Origin: Salinigranum marinum
GTDB taxonomy: Archaea; Halobacteriota; Halobacteria; Halobacteriales; Haloferacaceae
Length of the DNA: 64,000 nucleotides
Reading direction: 5' to 3'
Assembly: GCF_024228675.1 (NCBI RefSeq)
Contig: NZ_CP100461.1
Location: forward strand, 1,612,001 to 1,676,000
Below are positions 17,371 through 27,630 of this stretch, one piece after another. The notes beneath the pieces are model-generated. The model was not told the DNA's origin and made no database searches. It saw nothing but the letters and a program-made list of their open reading frames with translations. Numbering within the stretch: position 1 is the stretch's first letter; the number at the start of each line of letters is the position of its first letter. The position numbers and the translations under genes are program-made.

Positions 17371-17994
17371 CTCCCCCGCCCGCCGCGCTCGGAGCGCCCG
17401 AACGCCGAACCAGGCGACGAGGACGGCCAGCCCCCCGCAGAAGAAGACCAGTCCGGGCGGGAGGCCCGTCGTCGCGGCCGCCGCGGTCGTCCCGGCGGCG
17501 ATCCGGCTGGCTTCGGCGCTGTCCGCGCTCGTGGCGGCCCCCGCGGCGGTCGTCGTCCGCCCGAGGAGGAACTGCACGAGCGCGCTCACCAGCGCGAGGA
17601 CGCCGACGGCCCCGAGGAGGCGGGTCAGGACGGACCGGAGCCCGTCGGTATCGGAGTCGTCCCCCGCGACGACGACGAGCGGCCGGTCGGTTGGGGCGTA
17701 CAGTTTCATCTCCCGACCCTTCTCGGAGTACACCGTGTCGACCACCTCGACGAGACCGGCGTCGTGCATGCGGCCGAGGTGGTACTGGACGTTCTGCAGG
17801 GAGGTTTCGACCCCCTCGGCGACTTCGGAGGCCGAGGCGGGTTCCTCGTGGAGCGTCGCGAGGATCCGACGGGCGGTCCGCGAGGAGAGTACGCCGAGGA
17901 GGTCGTCGGCGTCGGCGGAGTCCAGGCCGATGACCCGCGGGGCGGGGTCGTCGGCCGCGGCGGTGTCGCCGAGGGAGGGTAACAGACGGGCCAT
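17368..17994 (-). CDS. Membrane-associated winged-helix transcriptional regulator
   Basis: A 208-residue protein with an N-terminal winged helix (about 25-100: LLGVLSSRTARRILATLHEEPASASEVAEGVETSLQNVQYHLGRMHDAGLV and wing VVDTVYSEKGREMKLYAPT), then two hydrophobic segments (about 124-143 and 180-200) separated by an Ala/Thr-rich linker. DNA-binding head plus two-helix membrane tail is a common haloarchaeal regulator design, suggesting it senses an envelope state. The start at 17994 is the first ATG before the HTH. Target genes are unknown. Confidence 0.85.
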   Translation of the reverse strand: MARLLPSLGDTAAADDPAPRVIGLDSADADDLLGVLSSRTARRILATLHEEPASASEVAEGVETSLQNVQYHLGRMHDAGLVEVVDTVYSEKGREMKLYAPTDRPLVVVAGDDSDTDGLRSVLTRLLGAVGVLALVSALVQFLLGRTTTAAGAATSADSAEASRIAAGTTAAAATTGLPPGLVFFCGGLAVLVAWFGVRALRARRAGE

Positions 17995-18164
17995 GCGCGC
18001 GTGTTCAACACGGACGGCTACAACCTTGTTGGTCACACAGTCACCGCCCGTGACAGCTGTGTGACGCTTCACTCCCGGGCCCCTCTCCCGTCGCGTCGCG
18101 CGGTCGGCGGCGGACGGCCCGGCGCGACGGTCACGACCTGCGGTGGGAGCGAACCGACCGACAG

Positions 18165-18174
18165 CATACTTACC
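18165..18174 (+). promoter_or_regulatory. TATA box of the cupin gene
   Basis: CATACTTACC, centred about 29 nt before the cupin ATG at 18199. It supports that start over the longer frame opening at 18001. Confidence 0.5.
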
Positions 18175-18198
18175 GCTGGCGTGTCTGATTTCGAACGC

Positions 18199-18519
18199 AT
18201 GTCCTACACCAAGGTCAACTACCGCGACGTCGACCCGAAGGCGGAGGGAATGTACTTCCTCCGCGACGCGCTCGGCTGTGAGAACCTCGGCCTGACCGTT
18301 GTCGACTGCGAGGCGAACTGGACCGGCATGGAACACGACCACGCCGACAGGGACCACGAGGAGGTGTACTACCTCGTCGACGGCGAGGCAACGCTGTACG
18401 TCGACGGCGACGAGGTGGCGCTGGACCCCGGCGACGCCGTCCGCGTCGCCCCCGAGGCGAGCCGACAGATCGAGAACGGGCCGCGAGAGAGCACGTTCGT
18501 CGTCGTCGGCGCCCCCTGA
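18199..18519 (+). CDS. Single-domain cupin protein
   Basis: A 106-residue cupin. The first motif is seen as WTGMEHDHADRDHEEVYYLVDGEATLYVDG, with metal-ligand candidates His, His and Glu, and the second as LDPGDAVRVAPEASRQIENGP. Cupins of this size bind metals or small molecules and may act as isomerases or sensors; nothing here decides between them. It is followed 87 nt later by a CobW-type metal chaperone on the same strand, so a metal-related role is possible but is inference. Confidence 0.85.
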   Translation: MSYTKVNYRDVDPKAEGMYFLRDALGCENLGLTVVDCEANWTGMEHDHADRDHEEVYYLVDGEATLYVDGDEVALDPGDAVRVAPEASRQIENGPRESTFVVVGAP

Positions 18520-18606
18520 GAGCCGGACGCCGACGCGCGGCCGAGTGACTGATCGGTCGGGGGGCTCCGCGATGAGGTTAATGTCGTTCGGATACACAGT
18601 TCGAAC

Positions 18607-19716
18607 ATGAGTGGGGGATCCGACGACCGCGTTCCAGTGACGGTGCTGAGCGGCGCGCTCGGTGCCGGCAAGACGACGCTCGTGAACCGTCTGCTGGCGA
18701 ACCCGGGCGGGCGAACGATCGCCGTCGTCGTCAACGACGTCGGCGACGTGAACGTCGACGCGGAACTCATCGAAGCGGAGAACGAGGAGACGGGCATCGT
18801 CGACCTCTCGAACGGCTGTATCTGCTGTGGCCTGCAGGGCGACCTCCTGACCGAGGTGTCCCGCCTCGCCGACGAGCGGACGTTCGACTCCCTCGTCGTC
18901 GAGGCGTCGGGCGTCTCCGAGCCCGTCCCGATCGCGCAGGCGTTCACCCTGGGGACCGACGCCTCGGACGTCGACCCGACCGAGCGGTTCCGCCTCGACA
19001 CGATGGTCTCCGTCGTGGACGCCTACGGCTTCTGGAAGGAGTTCGACCCCGAGACGAGCCGGGAGGTCAGCGAGGGCGGCCGGGCGCTCTCGGCGGTGTT
19101 CGTCGACCAGATCGAGTTCTGTGACGTGCTCCTGTTGAACAAGTGCGACACCGTCCCCGACGACGCCCTCGACGAGGTGGCGGCGCTGGTGCGCGAACTC
19201 CAGCCGCGGGCGGTCCTGTACCGAACCGAGTACGCCGACGTGTCCTCCGAGGCCGTCCTCGGCACCGGTCTGTTCGACTTCGAGGAGGCACGCCGCGCCG
19301 CGGGGTGGAAGCGTCACCTCTCGGGCGAGGGCGGGGAGGAACACGGACGGGGGCACGGAGACCACCGCCACGCCGGGGCCGCCCACGCGGTGTCGACGTT
19401 CACCTACGAGACCGACCGGCCGTTCCACCCCGAACGCTTCCGAGAGTGGCTCGACGACTGGCGTGGTGACGTGGTGCGAGCGAAGGGGTTTTTCAAACTC
19501 GCCGGGCGTCCCGGCACGGTCATGGGGCTGAGCCAGGCCGGGCCGTCGGTCCGGGCCGGCCCGCTGGGAGAGTGGAAGCCCGACGACGACCGTCGAACCC
19601 GGCTGGTGTTCATCGGGACGGAGATGGACGAGGCCGAGGTCAGACGGGAACTCGACGACTGTCTCCTCCGGGACTCGGAACCGCTCGACCGCCTCAGCGA
19701 CCCGTTCCCGGCGTGA
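18607..19716 (+). CDS. CobW/COG0523-family GTP-dependent metallochaperone
   Basis: A 369-residue G3E GTPase. Residues 16-24 (GALGAGKTT) are the P-loop, Cys71-Cys74 (CICC) is the diagnostic metal-binding motif and NKCD at 178-181 is the guanine-specificity motif. A His-rich loop at residues 246-260 (HGRGHGDHRH) separates the GTPase from the CobW C-terminal domain. The family loads Zn, Co or other metals into client proteins; which metal is not shown. The last 23 bp overlap the 3' end of a small convergent gene. GTTCGAAC lies immediately before the ATG and may be part of an operator. Confidence 0.92.
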   Translation: MSGGSDDRVPVTVLSGALGAGKTTLVNRLLANPGGRTIAVVVNDVGDVNVDAELIEAENEETGIVDLSNGCICCGLQGDLLTEVSRLADERTFDSLVVEASGVSEPVPIAQAFTLGTDASDVDPTERFRLDTMVSVVDAYGFWKEFDPETSREVSEGGRALSAVFVDQIEFCDVLLLNKCDTVPDDALDEVAALVRELQPRAVLYRTEYADVSSEAVLGTGLFDFEEARRAAGWKRHLSGEGGEEHGRGHGDHRHAGAAHAVSTFTYETDRPFHPERFREWLDDWRGDVVRAKGFFKLAGRPGTVMGLSQAGPSVRAGPLGEWKPDDDRRTRLVFIGTEMDEAEVRRELDDCLLRDSEPLDRLSDPFPA

Positions 19717-19888
19717 CCTGCTCGCGGAGGTCGTCCCACTCCTCGTAGAACCCGTAGTTGGTCTCCCGCGCCCGCTGGGCGTCGATCGCCTCCTGATACA
19801 CCTCGTCGTAGTCGAGGAGGGCCGTCCAGCCGTCCTCACGGAAGGTGCAGTACATGCACATGGGGGTCGATTCGGCTGGCATCGTCAA
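19694..19888 (-). CDS. Small CxxC protein of unknown function
   Basis: A 64-residue protein whose N-terminus carries MCMYC (CxxC), followed by an acidic, aromatic-rich helix region (LLDYDEVYQEAIDAQRARETNYGFYEEWDDLREQV). One CxxC pair alone could bind metal only as a dimer or form a disulfide. Its 3' end overlaps the 3' end of the CobW gene by 23 bp, convergent. An internal ATG at 19882 is possible. Composition is that of a real haloarchaeal protein, but the family is not recognised. Confidence 0.6.
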   Translation of the reverse strand: MTMPAESTPMCMYCTFREDGWTALLDYDEVYQEAIDAQRARETNYGFYEEWDDLREQVTPGTGR

Positions 19889-19981
19889 GACGTTGTCCCC
19901 GCGCGCGACTCGGCACGGGATCGTTCTCAGCGGTGAGAGCCGAGTCGATAGATAGATACGGGAGATTGGGAATGACCTGGT

Positions 19982-20137
19982 ATGTGTAACATCCCCTCAC
20001 ATCGACAGGGCGGCCTGTTGACCGGCCGGTGCGACCACTGCGAGTGGCAGGCGCTCACGACGTCGTACGCGGAGATGGTGAAAACCTACCAGGACCACCT
20101 CCGGGCCGACCACCCGGGCGTCTGGCTCCGCACCTAA
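19982..20137 (+). CDS. 51-residue zinc-finger microprotein
   Basis: A short gene with ATG at 19982 and TAA at 20135-20137. The predicted protein has Cys17-x2-Cys20 (CDHCEW) and His39-x4-His44 (HLRADHPGVW) separated by an 18-residue helix-forming stretch (TTSYAEMVKTYQDHL), the spacing of a C2H2-like zinc finger. Haloarchaea are known to encode many such one-domain zinc-finger microproteins with roles in stress adaptation or biofilm formation; no function is assigned here. It stands alone, divergent from the CxxC gene at 19888. Confidence 0.75.
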   Translation: MCNIPSHRQGGLLTGRCDHCEWQALTTSYAEMVKTYQDHLRADHPGVWLRT

Positions 20138-20217
20138 GTCGGGTCGACCGGCCGCGGCGTGCGACTGGATCGACCGGAAGATCGGAAGGCAGGAAGATCG
20201 GAAAGAGGCCGAGACGG

Positions 20218-21384
20218 TTACGGTTCGAGCAGGACCTTCGTGACGCCCTCGTCGCGCCTGTCGAACGCCTGGTACATCTCGGGCGCTTCGTCGAGGTTGA
20301 CGCGGTGGGAGACGACCCACGAGGGGTCCGCCCGACCCTGGATGATGAGGTCGCGGAGTTCGCGGTTGTAGCTCTTGACGTTACACTGACCGGTGCCGAG
20401 CTTCTGTCCTTTCTCGAACAGCTTTCCGAAGTCGATCCCGAGGCGACCCTGCGCGGCCATCTCGTCCGGCGCGCCCGGGTCGGAGGGGACGTAGAGTCCC
20501 GGGATGCCGAGCTGGCCCGTCGGCCGGACGACCTGGATCAGTTGGTTCAGGACCACGGCGGGGTTCTCCCGCGCCGGGTCGTACGCGTCCGACCCTGGGT
20601 CGGTCTCGGGATCGATCGCCTGGTAGCCGACGGCGTCGACGCCCTTGTCGACTTCGCCGCCGTGTGCGTCCTTGATCTGCTCGATCGGGTCGCCCTCCTC
20701 GAAGTTGATCGCCGTCGCGTCACAGTGCTTCTCGGCGAGCTCCAGTCGGCTGGGGACGCGGTCGACCGAGTAGATCTCGGATGCGCCCTTGATCTTCGCG
20801 CTGTAGGCGGCCATCAGACCGACCGGGCCCGCACCGAAGATGGCGATGGATTCGCCGGGCTGGAGGTTCGCGAGTTCGGTCCCGTGCCAGCCCGTCGGGA
20901 AGATGTCGGCGAGGAGCGCGAAGGCGTCCTCGTTCGCGCCGCCCTCGGGGAGTTTGAGCGCGTTGAAGTCGGCGTAGGGAATGCGGAGTTTCTCCGCCTG
21001 CCCGCCCTTGTACGGCCCCATCGCGACGTAGCCGTAAGCCCCGCCGGCGAAGCCCGGGTTCACGTTCGTACAGAACCCCGTGTAGCCGTTCTCACAGTTC
21101 TTACAGAAGCCGCAGGCGACGTTGAACGGCGCGACCACGCGGTCGCCCTCTTCGAGCGTCGACACGCCCTCTCCGACCTCGGTGACGATCCCCATGTTCT
21201 CGTGCCCGAAGACGATCCCCTCCTCGGCGGACGTCCGCCCTTCGTACATGTGGAGGTCGGAGCCACAGATACACGACGTCGTGATGTCGATCATGACGTC
21301 GTTCGGGTGTTCGAGTTCGGGCTCGTCGACCTCTTCGACGGCCACTTCTTTCGGTCCCTTGTACACGACTGCTCTCATTGACAT
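20218..21384 (-). CDS. Zinc-dependent dehydrogenase, glutathione-independent formaldehyde dehydrogenase type
   Basis: A 388-residue medium-chain dehydrogenase. The catalytic zinc site is Cys40 (SCICGSDLHMYEG), His61-Glu62 (FGHEN) and a later Asp/Glu; the structural zinc lobe is visible as CGFCKNCENGYTGFC. The Rossmann motif is GAGPVGLMAAYSA. Sequence and length match the glutathione-independent formaldehyde dehydrogenase branch rather than simple alcohol dehydrogenases. It would oxidise an aldehyde or alcohol with NAD+. An ATG two codons in (21378) is an alternative start. Monocistronic, with a TATA element near 21426. Confidence 0.85.
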   Translation of the reverse strand: MSMRAVVYKGPKEVAVEEVDEPELEHPNDVMIDITTSCICGSDLHMYEGRTSAEEGIVFGHENMGIVTEVGEGVSTLEEGDRVVAPFNVACGFCKNCENGYTGFCTNVNPGFAGGAYGYVAMGPYKGGQAEKLRIPYADFNALKLPEGGANEDAFALLADIFPTGWHGTELANLQPGESIAIFGAGPVGLMAAYSAKIKGASEIYSVDRVPSRLELAEKHCDATAINFEEGDPIEQIKDAHGGEVDKGVDAVGYQAIDPETDPGSDAYDPARENPAVVLNQLIQVVRPTGQLGIPGLYVPSDPGAPDEMAAQGRLGIDFGKLFEKGQKLGTGQCNVKSYNRELRDLIIQGRADPSWVVSHRVNLDEAPEMYQAFDRRDEGVTKVLLEP

Positions 21385-21420
21385 CGGTGAGACACCTCAT
21401 AGGGAACTCAACGCAACGAC

Positions 21421-21430
21421 TATTATATTT
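21421..21430 (-). promoter_or_regulatory. TATA box of the formaldehyde-type dehydrogenase
   Basis: Minus-strand AAATATAATA, the strongest A/T run in a 169-bp gap, centred about 42 nt before the ATG. It implies a short 5' leader rather than a leaderless mRNA. Confidence 0.5.
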
Positions 21431-21553
21431 ACTGGCTGACATTTTATCACGCGTGTTTCGGAAACAACAAACGAATAACATGAGTCGTGACACGATCCGG
21501 GTGGCGACGAACCGAACCGCTCGACCTATGGGATCGAAGCCGCTACGAGGCCC

Positions 21554-22291
21554 ATGGACGTCCTCGGAGACCTCGTCGCCCGCGAACGGCGGAGCGGCCG
21601 GCCGGCGGTTCACGTCGTCGAGACCGACCGGTCGATCTCGTACCGCGACTTCTGCACGACGGCGTACAAGGCCGGGAACGTGCTCCGGTATCTCGGTGTC
21701 CGCGAGGAGTCGACCATCGCCGTCGGCGGGACGGTCGGTTCGCATCCGCTGTGGGGCTTTTACGGGGCGGCACAGCTCGGTGCCGTGACTCGGTTCGTTA
21801 ACCCGGACGACTGGTCGCCCGCGAACGCTCCGCGCGTGCTCTTACTGCCGGTCGACCACGAGGGCGTGGCCGACCCCCCGCCGGGGACGAAGCTCGCGAC
21901 GTACGGCGGCGCGCCCGCACGGGCGACGACGCTCCACTGGGAGAAGGAACTCTGGAGCGAGAACCCAGCGGTCCACCCGACGGAGGTAACCCCGTCGGAT
22001 CCCCTCCTGGTCGCGGGGACGGAGACGTACACCCACGAAGCGATGCTCGACGCCGCGGCCGCCACAGTCGAGCGGTTCGGCCTCGACGCCCAAGGCCGTG
22101 TCGCGGTCCGCGGGCCGCTGTCCGATCCCCACGTGGTCGCCGCCGGCCTCGTCGCGCCGATCCTGGCCGGCGGAACCGTCGTCGTCCCGGACGACGGCGA
22201 CTCGGCCGATGTCGCGGTCGTCGGCACGGACGTGGACACGGACGACGTTCCCGAACCACGGAGCTGCCGACCCGCGGACGTGCCGCTCTGA
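21554..22291 (+). CDS. Stand-alone, apparently inactive acyl-adenylate (AMP-binding) N-terminal domain
   Basis: A 245-residue protein that aligns by eye to the first part of AMP-forming acyl-CoA synthetases: VHVVETDRSISYRDFCTTAYKAGNVLRYLGV and WGFYGAAQLGAVTRFVNP are the usual opening landmarks. At the place of the ATP-binding loop (normally SSGTTGKPKG) it has LLVAGTETYTHEAML, so the loop is lost. The second half of the enzyme, including the C-terminal lid, is missing. It is convergent with the full-length synthetase at 22310 (18-bp gap). It may bind a nucleotide or partner rather than catalyse. Confidence 0.65.
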   Translation: MDVLGDLVARERRSGRPAVHVVETDRSISYRDFCTTAYKAGNVLRYLGVREESTIAVGGTVGSHPLWGFYGAAQLGAVTRFVNPDDWSPANAPRVLLLPVDHEGVADPPPGTKLATYGGAPARATTLHWEKELWSENPAVHPTEVTPSDPLLVAGTETYTHEAMLDAAAATVERFGLDAQGRVAVRGPLSDPHVVAAGLVAPILAGGTVVVPDDGDSADVAVVGTDVDTDDVPEPRSCRPADVPL

Positions 22292-22309
22292 GCCGGGTGA
22301 CTCCCCGAC

Positions 22310-24340
<2,031 letters not shown>

Positions 24341-24570
24341 ACATGAGAGTCGACGGTGGTTTACCCTAATCTTTCGGGAGGTATTCTCGATGCCTCGGAT
24401 CGACGGAGCCACGCTCGGGAACGACAGGAGGAGCGCGCGGCTCCCGACCCCCGCAGACGGGTGTCAGAAACGGTCGTGCGGGCGGAGAGATCGCCGGTGC
24501 TCGATCCCGACCGGAACGGCCCGATGGCCGGCGATAAACCCTTTTACGACGCCGTCGTCTACATGCGGGC

Positions 24571-25155
24571 ATGTACGTCCGGGATGCCAAAAACAGAGAG
24601 GAGGTCTGGTTGCTCGACCACATCGAGGCGATGGGCCTGGACGACGCAGCGTTCCGCTCCCGTGACTACGTGGTCGCGCTCGACGAGGAGACGAACGAGA
24701 AAGCCGGGTTCGGCCGGGTTCGCGTCCACAAGACCGACGAGGGCGACTACTGCGAACTCACGGGGATGGGCGTCCTCGAAGCCTGGCGCGGGCAGGGGGT
24801 CGGCGCGCACGTCGTGGAACGGCTGATCGAGAAAGCCGGCGACGACGGCTTCGACGAGGTGTACTCGTTCGCGCTCGAACCGACCTACCTCGCACAGTTC
24901 GGCTTCGAACCGGCCTCGGCGTCGGAACTGCCGGAGCCGTTGGGCGAGCGCCTCGACGCGAAACGCCGGACGATGGACGACGAGATCGTCGCGATGCGGC
25001 TCCCCGTCGACGCCTTCGAGATGCCCGCCCGTCTCCGCGAGGCGTTCAAGATGGCGGTCCCGGTCGAGGGCGGCGAGTCCGAACCCGAAGAACAGCCCGA
25101 GGATTTCGGGATCGACCCCGAGAGCGCAACGTACAAGTACGACACTGGCCAGTGA
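24571..25155 (+). CDS. GNAT-family N-acetyltransferase
   Basis: A 194-residue GNAT protein. Motif A is visible as LTGMGVLEAWRGQGVGAHVVERLIEKAGDDG, with the Q/RxxGxG/A acetyl-CoA loop, followed by EVYSFALEPTYLAQFGFEPA (motif B). The C-terminal 60 residues (KMAVPVEGGESEPEEQ and on) are an acidic tail. The acceptor is unknown; the shape resembles general amino-acid or small-molecule acetyltransferases. A run of A/T (GATAAACCCTTTTACG) near 24532-24548 is a likely promoter. Confidence 0.85.
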   Translation: MYVRDAKNREEVWLLDHIEAMGLDDAAFRSRDYVVALDEETNEKAGFGRVRVHKTDEGDYCELTGMGVLEAWRGQGVGAHVVERLIEKAGDDGFDEVYSFALEPTYLAQFGFEPASASELPEPLGERLDAKRRTMDDEIVAMRLPVDAFEMPARLREAFKMAVPVEGGESEPEEQPEDFGIDPESATYKYDTGQ

Positions 25156-25173
25156 CGGCGCGTCTGTGGGGTA

Positions 25174-25389
25174 TCAGGTCCGGTCTTCGAGGAAGTCGGT
25201 GCTGAAGACGATCCACGCGAGCACCGAACAGAAGAGGATGGGCGGGAGAATGGCCAGTCCCCAGAGCGGTTCGATCCCCCAAAAGAGGAGGAGTACCACG
25301 TCCGCGAGCCCGATACCGAGGAACGGCAGGACTGCCAGCGCCGCACGCTTGCGGTTCTTCCCCGTCTCGCCGACGAGCGTGGTGGACAT
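25174..25389 (-). CDS. Small two-helix membrane protein, unknown function
   Basis: A 71-residue protein with a short positively charged N-terminus and two hydrophobic helices (about 17-36 and 42-63: ALAVLPFLGIGLADVVLLLFW and LAILPPILFCSVLAWIVF). It ends close to the GNAT gene (convergent, 18 bp). No family is recognised. Confidence 0.65.
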   Translation of the reverse strand: MSTTLVGETGKNRKRAALAVLPFLGIGLADVVLLLFWGIEPLWGLAILPPILFCSVLAWIVFSTDFLEDRT

Positions 25390-25452
25390 ACGGATACTGA
25401 GGGGGCGAGGGACAAAAACGGTCCGCTATCGGGGGAACGCGTCGGGACGGCC

Positions 25453-25710
25453 TCAGTCAACCTCGTCGAACCGCGAGGCGAGCGTGACGAGGCCGAAGAG
25501 CCCGCCGAGCGAGAGCACCGCGATCGCCATTCCGTACAGCGTCATCGTCACGGGAGTCGTTGGGAGGGCGATCCCCCCGACTACCTGGATCGCGGGGGCG
25601 ACCGTCGCCCCGTTCGACCCGACAAAAAAGCCGATGACCCCCGCGAGGAGAACGACGGTCACCGCGATCACGACGAAGATTGGGCGTCCGTCGGTACTGT
25701 CGTCTGTCAC
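25453..25710 (-). CDS. Small two-helix membrane protein
   Basis: An 85-residue protein with two transmembrane helices (about 10-31 and 53-76). The middle segment (VGGIALPTTPVTMTLYGMAIAVLSLGGLFGLV) resembles small haloarchaeal proteins often listed as cytochrome-oxidase-cluster proteins, but no oxidase gene is nearby, so I leave the function open. A TATA-like GTCTATAGCG about 27 nt upstream supports the start at 25710. Divergent from cdd. Confidence 0.65.
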   Translation of the reverse strand: MTDDSTDGRPIFVVIAVTVVLLAGVIGFFVGSNGATVAPAIQVVGGIALPTTPVTMTLYGMAIAVLSLGGLFGLVTLASRFDEVD

Positions 25711-25770
25711 GCCCGACGGTAAGGACCCGACGCTATAGACCCTTTTCGTCGGCGGGTTGCCGCGCCCGAC

Positions 25771-25780
25771 AGTATATCAA
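25771..25780 (+). promoter_or_regulatory. TATA box of cytidine deaminase
   Basis: AGTATATCAA, centred about 27 nt before the ATG at 25803. It indicates a leaderless mRNA and confirms that start. Confidence 0.6.
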
Positions 25781-25802
25781 CCCCACCGACGAACTCCAGC
25801 GT

Positions 25803-26231
25803 ATGTCCGACGGACCGACCGACGCGGAGCTCGTCGAAACCGCCCGTGACGCCCTCGCCGACGCGTACGTCCCCTACTCGGAGTACCGCGTGGGGGCGGC
25901 GCTCGTGACCGCCGACGGAACGGTGTACACCGGCTGCAACATCGAGAACGCGAACTACTCGAACAGCCTCCACGCCGAGGAAGTCGCCATCGCCGCCGCG
26001 GTGAAAGACGCCCACGCCAGCTTCGACCGCATCGCCGTCTCGTCGGGCGTCCGCGACGGCGTCACGCCCTGCGGGATGTGCCGCCAGACACTCGCGGAGT
26101 TCTGTGACGACGACTTCGTGGTGCTCTGTGACGAGGGCGACGCCGTGACTCGGTACACCCTCGGCGAACTGCTCCCGAACACGATCTCGCTGGACACGCT
26201 GGACGCCGCCGAACGCGTCGACCGCGAGTAG
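25803..26231 (+). CDS. cdd: Cytidine deaminase
   Basis: A 142-residue single-domain enzyme converting (deoxy)cytidine to (deoxy)uridine in pyrimidine salvage. The zinc site is His57-Ala-Glu59 (NSLHAEEVA), with Glu59 the proton shuttle, and Cys90/Cys93 (PCGMCRQ). The short tetrameric enzymes usually have Cys where His57 stands, so the ligand set is that of the larger E. coli-type enzyme in a short chain. The product uridine is the substrate of the phosphorylase at 26803, which fits a salvage pair, although each has its own promoter. Confidence 0.95.
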   Translation: MSDGPTDAELVETARDALADAYVPYSEYRVGAALVTADGTVYTGCNIENANYSNSLHAEEVAIAAAVKDAHASFDRIAVSSGVRDGVTPCGMCRQTLAEFCDDDFVVLCDEGDAVTRYTLGELLPNTISLDTLDAAERVDRE

Positions 26232-26278
26232 GGATCCGTAACCGCCACTGGTCGCCCGTCGGCCGTCGGCGACCCGGC

Positions 26279-26608
26279 TCACCCGGTCGTCGAGAGGAGA
26301 CGCTTGCCCTGTGTCGTCCACCACGCGAGCAGGTGCCGCTGGACCGTCCAGGAGAAGTCGACGGGCGCGACGGCCGCGCCGAGGAACGACGCGGGACCGA
26401 TCGGGGGGTCCGACCGACCGGACGGATCCACCGCTCGGGGGCGGTCGTCGATGCAGGTGCCGCAGTCCGGGCAGTCGGTCGTGATCCGCTCGGCGGTGGT
26501 GCGGACGACCCACTCACCCGTGACGTGACTCTCGTGACCGCAGTCCGGGCAGAACAGGGTCGCCTTCAGCCGTTGCTGTGAGCGGGGTGCCCGCCGTGAC
26601 GGGGACAT
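26279..26608 (-). CDS. Zinc-ribbon protein, unknown function
   Basis: A 109-residue protein with two CPDCG knuckles (FCPDCGHES near residue 20 and DCPDCGTC near 46) that form one zinc ribbon, followed by a Trp-rich helical tail (WTVQRHLLAWWTTQGKRLL). ATG at 26608 is supported by a minus-strand TATA-like CTTATG near 26635; an ATG 27 nt further upstream is possible. Lies between cdd and udp, which point the other way. Confidence 0.75.
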   Translation of the reverse strand: MSPSRRAPRSQQRLKATLFCPDCGHESHVTGEWVVRTTAERITTDCPDCGTCIDDRPRAVDPSGRSDPPIGPASFLGAAVAPVDFSWTVQRHLLAWWTTQGKRLLSTTG

Positions 26609-26661
26609 ATCTGAACTGAAGGGGACGGCAGGCATAAGCCTTCGGCACGATGGTCTGGAAC

Positions 26662-26690
26662 CCCATTAAACGGCTTCAAGACCCATTAAA
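26662..26690. repeat. Direct repeat CCCATTAAA, two copies 20 bp apart
   Basis: CCCATTAAA at 26662-26670 and 26682-26690, start to start 20 bp, i.e. about two helical turns. The second extends to CCATTAAATGG, an inverted repeat with a single central base. It sits between two divergent genes, so it could be an operator for either. Confidence 0.5.
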
Positions 26691-26770
26691 TGGATAGCGC
26701 GCGGATGACGGCGAGCGTCCGTCTCCGACGGACGGTAGTCACCTACGTCTGTCCGGGAGATGGAGGGCGA

Positions 26771-26780
26771 GTTATTTATT
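26771..26780 (+). promoter_or_regulatory. TATA box of uridine phosphorylase
   Basis: GTTATTTATT, centred about 27 nt before the ATG at 26803: a textbook leaderless haloarchaeal promoter. Confidence 0.65.
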
Positions 26781-26802
26781 CTCACCCGCCCGACCGGGGG
26801 CC

Positions 26803-27621
26803 ATGCCCGGTGACGCGGAAGACCCGAACGCCGAACGCCAGTACCACGTCGAACTCGCTCCCAGCGACGTCGCCGCGTCCGTGTTGCTCCCCGGCAACCC
26901 AGAACGTGTCGACGTCATCACCGACCTGTGGGACGACTGGGAGGAGGAAGCACACCACCGCGAGTACCGCACGGCCACGGGCACGTACGACGACACGCCG
27001 ATCTCGGTCACCTCGACGGGAATCGGGTCACCCTCGGCGGCCATCGCCGTCGAGGAACTCGCGCGCGTCGGCGCTGACACGTTCATCCGCGTCGGCTCCT
27101 GTGGAGCAATCCAGCCGGGGATGGCCGTCGGCGACCTCGTCATCACGTCGGGCGCGGTCCGACAGGAGGGGACGAGCCGCGAGTACGTTCGCGACGACTA
27201 CCCGGCCGTGGCCTCCCACGAGGTCGTCTCGGCGCTCGTCGCCGCGGCCGAGCGGCTGGGACACGACTACCACGTCGGCCTCACGATGAGCGCCGACGCC
27301 TTCTACGCCGGGCAGGGCCGCGAGGGGTTCGGGGGGTTCGAGGCCGCCGGCTCGGAGGCGCTCGTCGAGGAGTTACAGGAGGCGAACGTGGCGAACATCG
27401 AGATGGAGGCCGCGGCGATCCTCACGCTGGCGAACCTCTACGGTCTCCGGGCGGGGGTCGTCTGCTCCGTCTTCGCGAACCGCGTCACCGGCGAGTTCCT
27501 GACCGAGGGCGAGTCGAAGGCGGCCGAGACGGCGAGCCTCGCCGTGGCGCTCCTCGCACGGATGGACGAGGTGAAGCGAGAGGCGGGTGTCACTGAGTGG
27601 CACGCTGGACTGTCGATATAG
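26803..27621 (+). CDS. udp: Uridine phosphorylase family nucleoside phosphorylase
   Basis: A 272-residue PNP/UDP-family enzyme that cleaves uridine with phosphate to uracil and ribose-1-phosphate. Motifs are VLLPGNPERVDVI (phosphate loop), TGIGSPSAAIAVEEL, RVGSCGAIQPGMAVGDLVI and NIEMEAAAILTLANLYG, where Met-Glu contacts the ribose. The sequence is nearer uridine than purine phosphorylases, but I cannot exclude a wider specificity. It forms a salvage step after cytidine deaminase. An inverted repeat begins 10 nt after its stop. Confidence 0.9.
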   Translation: MPGDAEDPNAERQYHVELAPSDVAASVLLPGNPERVDVITDLWDDWEEEAHHREYRTATGTYDDTPISVTSTGIGSPSAAIAVEELARVGADTFIRVGSCGAIQPGMAVGDLVITSGAVRQEGTSREYVRDDYPAVASHEVVSALVAAAERLGHDYHVGLTMSADAFYAGQGREGFGGFEAAGSEALVEELQEANVANIEMEAAAILTLANLYGLRAGVVCSVFANRVTGEFLTEGESKAAETASLAVALLARMDEVKREAGVTEWHAGLSI

Positions 27622-27630
27622 GTTCTCTAA

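Noticed and set aside
17368-19839. A single 823-codon protein spanning the HTH regulator and the CobW gene antisense
   Set aside because: Only the last 208 codons look like a protein (winged helix plus membrane tail); the rest is antisense to CobW and the cupin.
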